DNA of 64,000 bases from Gemmatimonas sp. (GTDB taxonomy: Bacteria > Gemmatimonadota > Gemmatimonadetes > Gemmatimonadales > Gemmatimonadaceae), in NCBI GenBank assembly GCA_025361705.1, contig JANYJW010000056.1, forward strand, positions 1 to 64,000, given 5' to 3'. The translations under genes and the position numbers were made by a program. Below are positions 37,469 through 47,017 of this stretch, piece after piece. Positions within the stretch are counted from its first letter, which is position 1. Every line of letters starts with the position of its first letter. The notes beneath the pieces are model-generated. The model saw only the letters and a list, made by a program, of their open reading frames with translations. It made no database searches and was not told the origin of the DNA.

Positions 37469-38179
37469 CTACTTGCCGGCGGGCTTGGCCGCGAGGGCGG
37501 CGTCGAGCGCCTCGCGGAAGGTGGCCAGCGGCTGCGCGCCAATCAACGGACGGCCACCGACGAAGAAGGTGGGCGTGGACTGTGCGCCCGCCGTGCCCGC
37601 ACGCTCGGCGTCTCCCTGGATGAGCGGCTGCATCACGCCCGATGTGACGCAGGCGCGCCACGTGTCGACGTCGGCGCCGGCATCGCGTGCGAGCGCCTCA
37701 AAGGCCGGTTGCGCGTCGGCGAGGTTGCTCCATTCCTGCTGCGTGCGGAAGAGCGCATCCTGCACCGGCCAGAACTTGCCCTGCACGCTGGCGCACATGG
37801 CCGCGTGCGCGGCCGGCATGGCATTGGGGTGCATGGAGAGCGGCAGGTTGACGTAGGCGACGCGGATCTTGCCGGTCACAACGTATTCCGTGCGCACGGC
37901 GTTCCACACTTCGTCATGCCAGCGCTTGCAATAGGGGCACTGGAAGTCGCTGATGATGATCATCCATACTGTGGCGCTGGGGTTGCCGATGATGCGTCCG
38001 GCGTCGGCCTTGGTGAGCACGGCGCTGGCCGAGTCGCCGGCCGGCCGAGTGGCGGTGGCTGGCTGGAGCGCGGCGGCATCGGCAGCCCGCGTGGCAGCGC
38101 GCGTGGCGGCGGCGCCCTGACTGCCGGAGCACCCGAGCAGGGCGAGAACAAGCACGATGCGGAACGGTCGGCGTGGCAT
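37469..38179 (-). CDS. DsbA-family thioredoxin-fold lipoprotein
   Basis: A protein of 236 residues with lipobox LALLGC, then an Ala/Thr-rich spacer and a thioredoxin-fold domain with CPYC in ISDFQCPYCKRWHDEV and the cis-proline loop QSTPTFFVGG. It is of the DsbA/DsbG-like (thioredoxin_4) type that oxidises or isomerises disulfides in the periplasm, here probably membrane-tethered. Two further cysteines (AMCAS, RACVT) may form a second pair. It lies just upstream of waaA on the same strand. Confidence 0.88.
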   Translation of the reverse strand: MPRRPFRIVLVLALLGCSGSQGAAATRAATRAADAAALQPATATRPAGDSASAVLTKADAGRIIGNPSATVWMIIISDFQCPYCKRWHDEVWNAVRTEYVVTGKIRVAYVNLPLSMHPNAMPAAHAAMCASVQGKFWPVQDALFRTQQEWSNLADAQPAFEALARDAGADVDTWRACVTSGVMQPLIQGDAERAGTAGAQSTPTFFVGGRPLIGAQPLATFREALDAALAAKPAGK

Positions 38180-38460
38180 CAGCGGTGGGGAAGTCGGACG
38201 ACCTGCGGCGAGCGGCCGGAACCGCCTGTGAAGTGCCTAAGTGTACTCGCCGCAGGGCGCGGGCGCGACTTCAGGGTGCCCGTACCAGGCACTGTGCACA
38301 ACTGCATCACAATCGAGCGTCAGCGGTCCGTCAGCGCGCGTCAGACGGATCACCCGTGGCGATGTCGCCACCGAAGGGCTGTGCTAACGAATTACCACTA
38401 TTTCATTTACGGGTTTGCGAGCACCGAATTGTTCTGTAGTGAAATACCCTACAAATGCGG

Positions 38461-38489
38461 TTGCGCAATTCTCTCACCCTTCGTAGGAT
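38461..38489 (+). promoter_or_regulatory. Candidate promoter for the third SusC/SusD operon
   Basis: TTGCGC (38461-38466) and TAGGAT (38484-38489) are spaced by 17 bases. This is a sequence match only. Confidence 0.35.
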
Positions 38490-38497
38490 ACGCGCTT

Positions 38498-38511
38498 GTG
38501 ACGAACGTCAC
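38498..38511. promoter_or_regulatory. 14-bp palindrome near the predicted transcription start (candidate operator)
   Basis: GTGACGAACGTCAC is a perfect six-base inverted repeat around AA, centred about 15 bases after the candidate -10. The half-site ACGTCACGCT also occurs upstream of the first susC gene, at about 19919. Confidence 0.4.
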
Positions 38512-38753
38512 GCTTCCTGAGTAGGGGAGTGTGCAACCCTAGGGCCGTTGGCTCTCGGGTGTGGTGTCTTTTGTGGTTTTTTTGTGCAGGCCAGAAGCGA
38601 AGGCCCCCGATTTGTTGTTCTTGCGGGAGACAGGGTGTGCCTACACCGGGTTCCCGTTGAAGTTCCGCTCCAGAAGGTGTGGGGCAGCAGTGCGAAGCTC
38701 CTGAAGTCGCAGTTCGATCAGCTCTTCACCTTTTGGAAGGGAGTTCGAAGACC

Positions 38754-41700
38754 ATGAGTACTCGGTTTCGCTGGATTACGACCGCGGTACTGGCTCTCCT
38801 GCTCGGCGTTTCGGCGTCTGCGTTTGCGCAGAACGCCACCATCACCGGCAAGATCGTGTCGGATGGCGGGCAGCCGTTGTACGGAGCCAATGTTGTGATC
38901 GATGCCCTGCAGGTCTCGGTCGGTACCACCGCCTCTGGCGTGTACTCGATCGTGATCCCGGGCGCACGCGTCAAGGGGCAGGTGGTGGTGATGCGTATCC
39001 GCGCCATCGGCTACCAGCCGATCGTGCAGAACATCACGCTCAATGCCGGCACGCAGACCTTCAACTACGAGTTGAAGACGGACGTCAACCGCCTGAACCA
39101 GGTGGTGGTGACCGGTGTGGCGGGCGCGACGGAAGTGAAGAAGCTCGCGTTCTCCGTAGCGCAGATTTCGCAGGCTGATGTGCCGGTGGCGGGTTCCAAT
39201 CCGCTGTCGCAGCTGCAGGGGAAGGTGGCGGGTGCCAACATCGTGTCGGCCAGCGGCCGCCCGGGTACGGCACCGTCGATCATCCTTCGTGGCCCGCAGT
39301 CGATCAATGCGAGCGGTCGTGGCCAGGAGCCGCTGTACATCATTGACGGCGTAGTCTCGCAGGGCGGCCTGGCGGACATCAATCCGCAGGACATCGACAA
39401 CATCGAAGTGGTGAAGGGCGCCGCGGCGTCGTCGATGTACGGATCGCGCGCCGGCAACGGCGTCATCCAGATCACGACGCGCTCGGGCAAGACGTCGCAG
39501 GACGGCATCAAGTTCCGCGCCAACATGGAGTACGGCCAGTCGGACGTCGAGCACATCTACGGCATTCCGAACCGCAACAACCTGTTGATGAACGAGGACA
39601 TGACGCGCTTTTGCATCAACACGGCAGGCGCGCCGGACTGCACGCGCACGGTGGACATCTACGCCGAAGCGTACCGCATCAACGATCAGGGCGGGGACTT
39701 CGCGCTTTCCCCGGTGCTGTTCACGAACGACGCGGGCATTTCGACGCGCCCGAGCTACAAGAACATGCGGGCCCTGTACACGTTGAATCAGTATCCGCGG
39801 GCGGGCACGCCGATCCGCCAGATGCTGACCGATGGCGCGCAGTACAACGCGACGGTGGACGCCACCGGGCGCGTGGGGCGCACGAACTTCTTCTTCTCGG
39901 CCAACTCGTTCCGTCAGGCGGGTTCGCTGCGGTACGTCGATGGCTACACGCGCAACGCCGTCCGCCTGAACCTCGACCAGCAGATGGCGGGGAACTGGAA
40001 CTTCAGCGTGCGCACGGCCTACACGCAGGCCGTCGACAATCAGGGCAACACGTACTGGCTCTCCCTCACGCGCCAGCCGGCCAACGCCGAGCTGCTCAAG
40101 CGTGACTCAAAGGGTCGCCTGTTCATCCGCACCATCCCGCAGTCGGGCGGTGCGCAGAACTACAACCCGGCGTACGCGACGGAAGCGGAGCATCCCCGCA
40201 ATCGCATCGGCCGCTTCGTGGGTGGTGCCTCGGTCAAGTGGCAGCCGCTGACGTGGCTCGACGCCATGGGCGAGTTCGGATACGACACGCGCAATAACGA
40301 TTACCGGGATCAGTGGGACAAGGGATTCCGCACCACGGCGGCGAGTTCGACCAATCTGGGCGGCCTCTCGTACAGCTCCAGCCAGTCGTTCGCGATGAAC
40401 GGCGCGCTGATGGTCACGGCCCGCAAGTCCTGGTTCGAGAATTCTCTCGACTCGCGCATCACCGCCCGCGCCTCGTACGAGTCATCGGACGACCGCGGCA
40501 TGGGCCTGAGCGGGTCCAACCTGGCCGTGCCGGGTCTGGCCACGCCGAACTCGGTCATCAGCAGCCAGGCCATCAACGGCTACTCGCAGCAGGTCCGCGC
40601 GCTCGGCATGTTCACCAACCTCGATCTCGACTACAAGGGCCGCTACATCGTGGGTGGCCTGGTGCGTCGTGACGCGGCGTCGCTGTTCGGCGCCTCGCAG
40701 CGCTGGCAGACCTACGGCCGCGGATCGTTTGCGTGGCGCGTGAGCGAGGAGCCCTGGTTCAAGGTCGCCAAGATCTCGGACCTCAAGCTGCGCGTCTCCG
40801 AAGGCACGGCGGGCAATCGCCCGCAGTACAGCGCGCAGTACGAGACGTTCTCCCTGAGCGGCGGCACGTTCACGCCGTCCAACCTGGGCAATCGGAACCT
40901 GCGTCCGGAAGTGTCGCGTGAAATCGAGATCGGCCTCGACGTCGAACTGATGAACAAGTACGGCATCACGATCACCAACGCGCACAACGTCATCAATGAC
41001 CAGCTGCTTCCCGTGACGCCGCCCGCCTCGTCGGGCTTCGGCACGCAGTGGCAGAACGCGGGCGAGCTGACGAACAAGACCTGGGAAGTGTCGTTGAACG
41101 TGCCGATCATCCAGAGTCGCGATCTCAGCTACTCGGTGCGCTTCAACTACGACGCCACCTCGTCCATCGTGTCGCGCCTCGACATGCCGGAGACCTTCTA
41201 CACCGCCAACGGCCAGCAGGGCTCGGAGACGATGTTCAAGATCAAGCAGGGCGAGGTGTTCGGTTCCATCTGGGGCCAGTACTTCCTCAAGTCCTGCACC
41301 GAGCTTCCGACCGCCTTCCAGTCGAAGTGCGGGTCCGGCCAGGATTACCAGAAGAACAGCGACGGCTTCATCGTGTACGTCGGCGCGGGCAACACGCCGG
41401 CGGATGGCATCACGAAGAACCTGTGGTTCACGCGCATCCCGGCCGCCCAGGCGCCCTGGGGCGGCGGCACGACGATCGACAACATGAGCTGGGGCTCGCC
41501 GATCCTGCGGCGTGACTCCACGGGCGCCGTTGCGCTCTACAACCTCGGCCATGCGCTGCCCAAGTTCCACTGGTCGTTCAGCCAGAACTTCGGGTTCAAG
41601 AAGTTCACGGCCTACGCGCTCCTCGACGCGACGGTTGGCAAGTCGGTGTGGAACGAGCAGCGCCAGTGGTCGCTCGGCGACTTCCAGACGGCCGAGGCCG

Positions 41701-42071
41701 ACCAGTTCGGCAAGTCGGTCGCCGACGCCAAGCCGCTTGGCTATTACTACCGCACCGTGTCGAACGGCCCGAGCTTCGGAGGCCTCTACAACATCCTGGC
41801 TCCGAGCAATCACTCGGTGGAAGACGCGAGCTTCGTGAAGCTGCGCGAACTGTCAATCGGCTACCGCTTCGGCAAGCTGCCCGGCGCGCCGGGTGACTGG
41901 ACGGTTTCGTTCATCGGCCGCAACCTGAAGACGTGGACCAAGTACACGGGCTACGATCCCGAAGTGGGCACCGCGGGCGGCCAGCTCGGCTCGGGGGCGC
42001 TCAACGCCATCGACGCCTACGGGTTCCCGAATCTTCGGCAGGTCACCTTCTCGATCGGCACCAGCTTCTGA
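38754..42071 (+). CDS. SusC/RagA-family TonB-linked outer-membrane transporter
   Basis: A protein of 1105 residues, the longest of the three SusC proteins here. The signal peptide (LALLLGVSASAFAQ) is followed by a carboxypeptidase regulatory-like domain (ATITGKIVSDGGQPLYGANV). The plug contains IDNIEVVKGAAASSMYGSRA and NGVIQITTRSG, and the barrel ends in VTFSIGTSF. Two cysteine-containing extracellular segments (RFCINTAGAPDCTRT, SCTELP to KCGSG) may hold disulfides. It is followed after 66 bases by its SusD partner and two small lipoproteins, likely one operon. Confidence 0.93.
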   Translation: MSTRFRWITTAVLALLLGVSASAFAQNATITGKIVSDGGQPLYGANVVIDALQVSVGTTASGVYSIVIPGARVKGQVVVMRIRAIGYQPIVQNITLNAGTQTFNYELKTDVNRLNQVVVTGVAGATEVKKLAFSVAQISQADVPVAGSNPLSQLQGKVAGANIVSASGRPGTAPSIILRGPQSINASGRGQEPLYIIDGVVSQGGLADINPQDIDNIEVVKGAAASSMYGSRAGNGVIQITTRSGKTSQDGIKFRANMEYGQSDVEHIYGIPNRNNLLMNEDMTRFCINTAGAPDCTRTVDIYAEAYRINDQGGDFALSPVLFTNDAGISTRPSYKNMRALYTLNQYPRAGTPIRQMLTDGAQYNATVDATGRVGRTNFFFSANSFRQAGSLRYVDGYTRNAVRLNLDQQMAGNWNFSVRTAYTQAVDNQGNTYWLSLTRQPANAELLKRDSKGRLFIRTIPQSGGAQNYNPAYATEAEHPRNRIGRFVGGASVKWQPLTWLDAMGEFGYDTRNNDYRDQWDKGFRTTAASSTNLGGLSYSSSQSFAMNGALMVTARKSWFENSLDSRITARASYESSDDRGMGLSGSNLAVPGLATPNSVISSQAINGYSQQVRALGMFTNLDLDYKGRYIVGGLVRRDAASLFGASQRWQTYGRGSFAWRVSEEPWFKVAKISDLKLRVSEGTAGNRPQYSAQYETFSLSGGTFTPSNLGNRNLRPEVSREIEIGLDVELMNKYGITITNAHNVINDQLLPVTPPASSGFGTQWQNAGELTNKTWEVSLNVPIIQSRDLSYSVRFNYDATSSIVSRLDMPETFYTANGQQGSETMFKIKQGEVFGSIWGQYFLKSCTELPTAFQSKCGSGQDYQKNSDGFIVYVGAGNTPADGITKNLWFTRIPAAQAPWGGGTTIDNMSWGSPILRRDSTGAVALYNLGHALPKFHWSFSQNFGFKKFTAYALLDATVGKSVWNEQRQWSLGDFQTAEADQFGKSVADAKPLGYYYRTVSNGPSFGGLYNILAPSNHSVEDASFVKLRELSIGYRFGKLPGAPGDWTVSFIGRNLKTWTKYTGYDPEVGTAGGQLGSGALNAIDAYGFPNLRQVTFSIGTSF

Positions 42072-42137
42072 CGACGCGGGTCGCCGGTGGTGCCGTCGAA
42101 TGGCGGTGCCACCGGGTGACCGAACTGAGGACTTTCA

Positions 42138-43772
42138 ATGCGCAAGCATTTTCTCTGGATCGGGGCGGCGCTCGCGGCTGTGACCGCGTGCGGCAATGAC
42201 CTCGAAGTATCCAATTTGAATAACCCTGACGTCGCCCGTGCGTATGCATCGCCGGCCGGCGTGGAGGGCGTGGTGGGCGGACTTGGCCAGAACCTGAACA
42301 ACACGGAACGGGCCAGCGAATCCATCAACACGCAATCCAAGATTTTGTCGGGCGAGCAGTTCGCGACCGTCGCGAACTTCGGCATGGCCGCGCGCTCGAG
42401 CATTCCACGCACGCCGATTTCCAACGATCTTGGCAACGACGTGCAGACCGGCAACCGGGCCAACTGGGACACATTCTCCCGCGCCGAGCGTTCGGCGTGC
42501 GTGGCCGTGGCCGCCATCAATACGTATCAGGCCAAGGGCCAGACGATGGGCAGCACGGCGCAGGATGCGCGTGCCAAGGCCTTTGCCTACATGATCGCCG
42601 GCGAGGCGCTGGGTTACCTGTCGCTCGGGTATGACTCCGCCGCCATCGTGACGCCGCAGACGGGAAGCTCGGAGATCCCGCCGTTGTCCGGATACAAGGC
42701 CGTGAACGCGGCCGCGCTGACGTTGCTCGACTCGGCGATTGCTGTCGCCAACTCGGCGGCGGCAGCGACTGGCAACAACGGCTTTCCGCTGCCCAGCACC
42801 TGGATCAGCGGCCGGGCGGATCTGAGCATTGCCAACTTCACGCGGCTGGTGCGCTCGTACAAGGCGCGCATCCGCGCGGGTGTGGCACGCACGGCGGCGG
42901 AACGCGCCGCAGTGGACTGGGCCGCGGTCATCAGCGACGCGACCAACGGCATCACGGCCGATAACAACGTCAGCATCGGTGGAAGCACCGGCTGGACGGC
43001 CGGATTTGACGCCAACCAGGCCTACGTCGTCGGTGGGTGGCACTCGTTGGGCCTGATGTACTACGGCATGGCTGACGTGTCGGGCGGTTACGACGCATGG
43101 CTGAAGATTGCGGCCGACGCGCGTCGCGCGTTCCTCGTGGTGACGCCCGACAAGCGGTGGCCGCAGGGCGCCACGCGCGCGGCGCAGCAGGCCGAGATGC
43201 CGACGACCCAGTCGGCACTTCCGGCGGGGCGCTACCTGCGCAACCGTGGAGCTGGTGACGATGTGGCGACCATTGGCTGGGGCGAGTCGTGGTATGACCA
43301 TCGCCGCTACCAGGCGGTTTATCAGGCCAACATCACCGGTCCGTACACCGACATGTCGAAGACGGAAGTCGACATGCTGGCGGCCGAGGGCTACATCCGC
43401 ACCGGCAACCTCGCGGCGGCGGCGGCCCTGATTGACCTCACGCGCATCAAGAACGGACTGCCGTCGGTTGGCGTGCCGGCCAGCGCCAGCGCGCCGATTT
43501 CGACCGCGGCGGACTGCGTGCCGCGCGTGCCGCAGGCGCCGACGTTCACGTCGACGGCGTGCGGCAGCATCCTTGAGGCAATGAAGTACGAGAAGCGCAT
43601 GGAAACGTCGTTCACGGGTTATCTCGTGTGGTACGCCGACAACCGCGGTTGGGGCGACCTCGTGACCGGGACGATCGTGGAATGGCCGGTGCCGTACCAG
43701 GAAATGCAGTCACGGTTTGCGACGTGGCATTCCGGTTCGAACGCCGCCCCGAAGGGAACCTACGGCTTCTGA
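42138..43772 (+). CDS. SusD/RagB-family outer-membrane lipoprotein
   Basis: A lipoprotein of 544 residues with lipobox ALAAVTAC and the SusD N-terminal segment LEVSNLNNPDVARAYASP. The C-terminal part contains DMLAAEGYIRTGNLAAAAAL and the YEKRMETSFTGYLVWYADNR block. GAGG lies eight bases before the ATG. It is the surface binding partner of the upstream SusC. An insert of Ala- and Ser-rich sequence with a CVPR to ACGS cysteine pair near 465-485 makes it a little longer than the other two SusD proteins. Confidence 0.9.
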   Translation: MRKHFLWIGAALAAVTACGNDLEVSNLNNPDVARAYASPAGVEGVVGGLGQNLNNTERASESINTQSKILSGEQFATVANFGMAARSSIPRTPISNDLGNDVQTGNRANWDTFSRAERSACVAVAAINTYQAKGQTMGSTAQDARAKAFAYMIAGEALGYLSLGYDSAAIVTPQTGSSEIPPLSGYKAVNAAALTLLDSAIAVANSAAAATGNNGFPLPSTWISGRADLSIANFTRLVRSYKARIRAGVARTAAERAAVDWAAVISDATNGITADNNVSIGGSTGWTAGFDANQAYVVGGWHSLGLMYYGMADVSGGYDAWLKIAADARRAFLVVTPDKRWPQGATRAAQQAEMPTTQSALPAGRYLRNRGAGDDVATIGWGESWYDHRRYQAVYQANITGPYTDMSKTEVDMLAAEGYIRTGNLAAAAALIDLTRIKNGLPSVGVPASASAPISTAADCVPRVPQAPTFTSTACGSILEAMKYEKRMETSFTGYLVWYADNRGWGDLVTGTIVEWPVPYQEMQSRFATWHSGSNAAPKGTYGF

Positions 43773-43784
43773 GGCTGAGATTTC

Positions 43785-44282
43785 ATGACGACTCCTTCGA
43801 TGAACCGGCGTAGGCGCTACTGGCGCCGGTTTGTCGGCGGTCTCTGCGCTGTCACGCTGTCGCTGCAGATGGGCTGCTACACGTTCAAGCCCCTGCAGGC
43901 CGGCGTACCGGCGACGGGCAATCGGATTGCGGTGGTGCTGAATGACCGCGGCCGGTTCACCCTGGGAGACAAGCTGGGGTCAGCAGTAGACAATGTTGAC
44001 GGGCTGTTGGTCGAGGTGGACAGTGCCAGCGTCACCCTCGAGGTGTACCGGACGACTGACATGCGGGGCGGGACGACCACATGGACGGGCGAACGGGTCC
44101 GGGTGCCGAAGGATGCGATTGTCGGTTACCAGGAGCGCAGCTTTTCCAAGCGCCGCACCTATTTGCTCGTTGGCACGGCAGTTGGTGTCATCGCAGCCAC
44201 GATGTTGATGGCGAACCTCAACCTGTTCAGTTCCGTCAGCCGTCCGGATCCAACTGGCGGTACCACAGGCAACACCAGGTAG
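43785..44282 (+). CDS. Small lipoprotein with C-terminal membrane segment
   Basis: A protein of 165 residues. A basic N-terminus (NRRRRYWRR) precedes a hydrophobic stretch ending LQMGCYTF, a plausible lipobox. A small beta-rich domain (VVLNDRGRFTLGD, VRVPKDAIVGYQER) and a second hydrophobic helix (LLVGTAVGVIAATMLMANL) follow. I do not recognise the family. It starts 13 bases after the SusD gene and likely belongs to the same operon. Confidence 0.65.
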   Translation: MTTPSMNRRRRYWRRFVGGLCAVTLSLQMGCYTFKPLQAGVPATGNRIAVVLNDRGRFTLGDKLGSAVDNVDGLLVEVDSASVTLEVYRTTDMRGGTTTWTGERVRVPKDAIVGYQERSFSKRRTYLLVGTAVGVIAATMLMANLNLFSSVSRPDPTGGTTGNTR

Positions 44283-44336
44283 CGGTTGTACGACCTACCT
44301 GATTCCTACGACGTTCTTTCACGGAGTCTCAGACTC

Positions 44337-45176
44337 ATGCGGATTTCCAAGTTTCCCCTGCTGGTTGCCGTAGTGGCTCTCGGTGCCGTCGGATGCAAGA
44401 CGAGCGACGGGTCCTTGACGGCCAGCACCACCCCGGCGCTCGCGTATGTGCGGTACGTCAACGCTGTGCCGGACACCATGAACACGACCGTGCGCTTTGT
44501 GGACTACCTCGAGTTCACGCCGCAGACCTTCACCGATGTCGCGTTCCGCGCCTTCGGTCAGGGCATGTATCAGGGCCTCAAGCCCGGGTCGCGTCACTTC
44601 AAGATCTTCAACTCCGACATCGTCAACTACTCCACGGCGGGCAACACCGCCGTGCTGTCGGACCAGACGCTCAGTTTTGAGGCTGGCAAGTACTACACGA
44701 TCCTCTTCACGGGCTATGCCCGTGGCAATGGCCAGAAGGTCGTGGTGTTTGAGGACGTGATTACGGCACCCGGCGCCAACGTGGCGTTGCGCGTACTGAA
44801 CGCGAATACCGGCCTTGGCTCGGTGGACGTGTACAAGCTTGCCGCGGTGGGTGACGCGGTTGCCGGTTCTCCGACGATTGCCGCGGTGGCCGAGCAGAAG
44901 TACTCGTCGTACACGACGTTTGCTCCGGGCGCGTTCGCGCTCCGGGCGGCGAACGCTGCCAACCCGACGGGCCTCGGCACGACGGGCACGACGGCGCCGA
45001 CCGGCACGGCCGGCACGACGTCGGCGGATCCGATCGGTGGCGCCACGGTTGCCGGCACGGTCATGACGGCCATGGTGTTCCCGGCGTCGGTGACGGGTTC
45101 GCTGGCCGTTGCGTCCACAGTACCGAGCATCGTGTTCATCGTGGACAAGCAGCCGCCGCGTACGACGTCGCCGTAA
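44337..45176 (+). CDS. DUF4397-like lipoprotein
   Basis: A protein of 279 residues with lipobox ALGAVGC. The core matches DUF4397: YVRYVNAVPDTMNTTVRFVD, a beta strand set and YTILFTGYARGNGQ, then ALRVLNANTGLGSVDVYKL. A Gly/Thr-rich low-complexity stretch (about 215-235, GTTGTTAPTGTAGTT) precedes the final strands. DUF4397 domains are found in surface or periplasmic proteins of unknown role. It is the last gene of the third SusC/SusD operon and is followed by a hairpin. Confidence 0.75.
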   Translation: MRISKFPLLVAVVALGAVGCKTSDGSLTASTTPALAYVRYVNAVPDTMNTTVRFVDYLEFTPQTFTDVAFRAFGQGMYQGLKPGSRHFKIFNSDIVNYSTAGNTAVLSDQTLSFEAGKYYTILFTGYARGNGQKVVVFEDVITAPGANVALRVLNANTGLGSVDVYKLAAVGDAVAGSPTIAAVAEQKYSSYTTFAPGAFALRAANAANPTGLGTTGTTAPTGTAGTTSADPIGGATVAGTVMTAMVFPASVTGSLAVASTVPSIVFIVDKQPPRTTSP

Positions 45177-45199
45177 CGGACGGTTGGAAATAGCAGGAC

Positions 45200-45236
45200 G
45201 ACACGGCCGCCGGCGACCTCGCCGGCGGTCGTGTCC
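45200..45236 (+). terminator. Hairpin after the DUF4397-like gene
   Basis: The stem GACACGGCCGCCGGC / GCCGGCGGTCGTGTC, with one G-U pair, has a six-base loop. There is no T-run, so termination efficiency is uncertain. Confidence 0.5.
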
Positions 45237-45254
45237 CATATCCCGGAGCCCACC

Positions 45255-46019
45255 GTGAACGTGTCCCCCCGGCGCACGTTTTGGCGCTGCACGTTGTTAA
45301 GCGCACTGCTTGTCGCGTGTCCAATCCACGCGCAGGTGATGCGGGGCGTGGTGCGGTCGCAGACGACGTCGCGCGTCATCGAGCGCGCGCGGTTGACGGC
45401 GCAGGACCGGGCCGGGCGGGTGGTGGGCGAGGCGACCTCGGATGATGAGGGGCGCTTTGTATTGCGCCTCGACGGCAGCGGACAGCCGTTCGTGGTGACC
45501 GTGCGGCGCATCGGCGTCGAGCCGTCGACGACCGCTGAGTTCACGCTGACGCCAGCGGACACCGTCGCGTACGAATTCTCCATTCCGGAGAAGTCGGTGA
45601 TGGGTGACACCGTGCGCGTGATGGGGATGGCCTCCTTCAATGATTCCAAGTACAGGGAGGCGCTGCGGCGCGGGTGGAAGGTCTTTTCCCCTGAGGAGGT
45701 GGCGATTCACCGCGACAAGGCCGGCAACGTGTACGACCTGTTGCGTTGGGCGGGAGCCAGCAGCCTGGTGATTCCCACGCGACCGACCGAGTGCGTGAAA
45801 TCGGCCCGGTACATCGCGGGAGACCGCCGCAGCGACCGGTGCATGGTGTGGATCGTCGACGGTGTCGTGCTGGGGCCGACGCCGGTGCTGAATCCATCGG
45901 ATACCTACTTCATGGCCATCCTGACGGCCTCGGAGTCGGCCGTGCAGTTCGGCGACAAGGCGCCGTGGGGGGCCATTGTGCTGTACACGCGGATGAATGG
46001 GGACAGACTGCGGCCGTGA
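45255..46019 (+). CDS. Carboxypeptidase-regulatory plus plug-like protein without a barrel
   Basis: A protein of 254 residues. A signal peptide (WRCTLLSALLVACPIHAQ) leads into a carboxypeptidase regulatory-like domain (MRGVVRSQTTSRVIERARL, TSDDEGRFVLRLDG). A domain follows that resembles the TonB plug (NVYDLLRWAGASSLVI, CMVWIVDGVVLGP, WGAIVLYTR), but there is no beta barrel. GTG 45255 has GGAG six bases upstream. It is similar in plan to the 27012-28097 protein but lacks the TonB domain. Function unknown. Confidence 0.7.
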   Translation: MNVSPRRTFWRCTLLSALLVACPIHAQVMRGVVRSQTTSRVIERARLTAQDRAGRVVGEATSDDEGRFVLRLDGSGQPFVVTVRRIGVEPSTTAEFTLTPADTVAYEFSIPEKSVMGDTVRVMGMASFNDSKYREALRRGWKVFSPEEVAIHRDKAGNVYDLLRWAGASSLVIPTRPTECVKSARYIAGDRRSDRCMVWIVDGVVLGPTPVLNPSDTYFMAILTASESAVQFGDKAPWGAIVLYTRMNGDRLRP

Positions 46020-46026
46020 GGCGAAC

Positions 46027-46064
46027 ACGGGCACGGCGTGGGCACTGGCACGGGCACGGGCACG
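46027..46064. repeat. GGGCAC hexamer tandem repeat
   Basis: Imperfect tandem copies of GGGCAC and TGGCAC run through this intergenic segment. Confidence 0.65.
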
Positions 46065-46206
46065 GTGGGGCTCGCCGGAGGTTGCGGCGGGCTCTTTGCG
46101 TTTCCTGACCTTGTGAGCCGCGTTTGGGCGTAACTTTCCGGTGGTCCCGTCCGTAGGGCACCTCAGCGCCGTGTGTGCGGGCGCATTCCCCACCGGAGAA
46201 GAACAG

Positions 46207-47016
46207 ATGCCCCTGGCGGTGCAAGCCGCCCTGCTGGCGATGACAGTCCTGGCGCAGGAGCCACAGATTCCTGCGCCGCGAGGCTATGTCAACGACTTCG
46301 CGGGGGTGATTGGTGCCGAGGCGGCGGCGCGGATGGAACGCGTGATTGGCGACGTGCGCGCCAAGTCGGGCGGCGAGATCGTGGTGGTGACGCTTGCCGA
46401 CATCGGTGATCGAAACCCGGGCGACGTGGCGCTGCAGATCGGCCGCCAGTGGAAGGTGGGGGCGGCGGCCGAGGTGGGTGACCGCAAGCGGAACACGGGC
46501 CTTGTGATTCTGGTGGTGCCCAAGGAAACGAGTTCCAACGGCCGCGGCCAGATCAGCCTGATGACCGGCAATGGCGCCGAGGGGTTCATCACCGACGCGC
46601 GGGCCGGGGACTTCCGTCGCGAGGCGACGCCGCTGCTGATGGCGAGAGACTACGGGGCGGCCATCGAGCTGATGACGGTTCGCGTGGCGCAGGCCTACTC
46701 GGCGGAGTTCGGCTTTTCGCTCGACGGCGGCACCGAGGTGCCGCGTGCGCCGCCGAACCGCCGAAGGCCCGGCGGGATTCCCCCGGGATTCTTCCTCATC
46801 GGCTTCTTCGTGCTGATGGCGCTGCTGGGAGGGCGTGGGCGCGGGAGCAACGGGTGCCTCTGGTTCATGCTCGGGCAGGCGATGGGCGGCGGGCGTGGGG
46901 GCTTTGGCGGCGGATCGTTTGGCGGTGGTGGCGGTGGGGGATTCGGAGGCGGCGGTTTCGGCGGGTTTGGCGGCGGCGGCGGATTCTCGGGCGGTGGCTC
47001 GAGTGGGAGTTGGTGA
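46207..47016 (+). CDS. TPM-domain (YgcG-type) membrane protein with glycine-rich tail
   Basis: A protein of 269 residues. The signal peptide (LAVQAALLAMTVLAQ) is followed by the TPM domain (YVNDFAGVIGAEAAARMERV, SGGEIVVVTLADIGDR, RKRNTGLVILVV, RREATPLLMARDYGAAI). After it come a transmembrane helix (PGFFLIGFFVLMALLGG) and a Gly/Ser/Phe-rich tail. TPM proteins often pair with LemA, as here with an intervening nucleotidyltransferase-like gene, and are linked to membrane stress and photosystem repair in other organisms. GGAGAAG precedes the ATG. Confidence 0.9.
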   Translation: MPLAVQAALLAMTVLAQEPQIPAPRGYVNDFAGVIGAEAAARMERVIGDVRAKSGGEIVVVTLADIGDRNPGDVALQIGRQWKVGAAAEVGDRKRNTGLVILVVPKETSSNGRGQISLMTGNGAEGFITDARAGDFRREATPLLMARDYGAAIELMTVRVAQAYSAEFGFSLDGGTEVPRAPPNRRRPGGIPPGFFLIGFFVLMALLGGRGRGSNGCLWFMLGQAMGGGRGGFGGGSFGGGGGGGFGGGGFGGFGGGGGFSGGGSSGSW

Positions 47017-47017
47017 C

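Larger units (their letters stand above)
38180..38753. other. Long regulatory region upstream of the third susC gene
   Basis: About 570 bases without a supported gene, AT-rich between 38390 and 38480. It holds a promoter candidate at 38461-38489 and a 14-base palindrome at 38498-38511. The segment from 38520 to 38753 would be a long 5' untranslated leader for the SusC message, including a T-rich run at 38567-38585. Confidence 0.5.
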
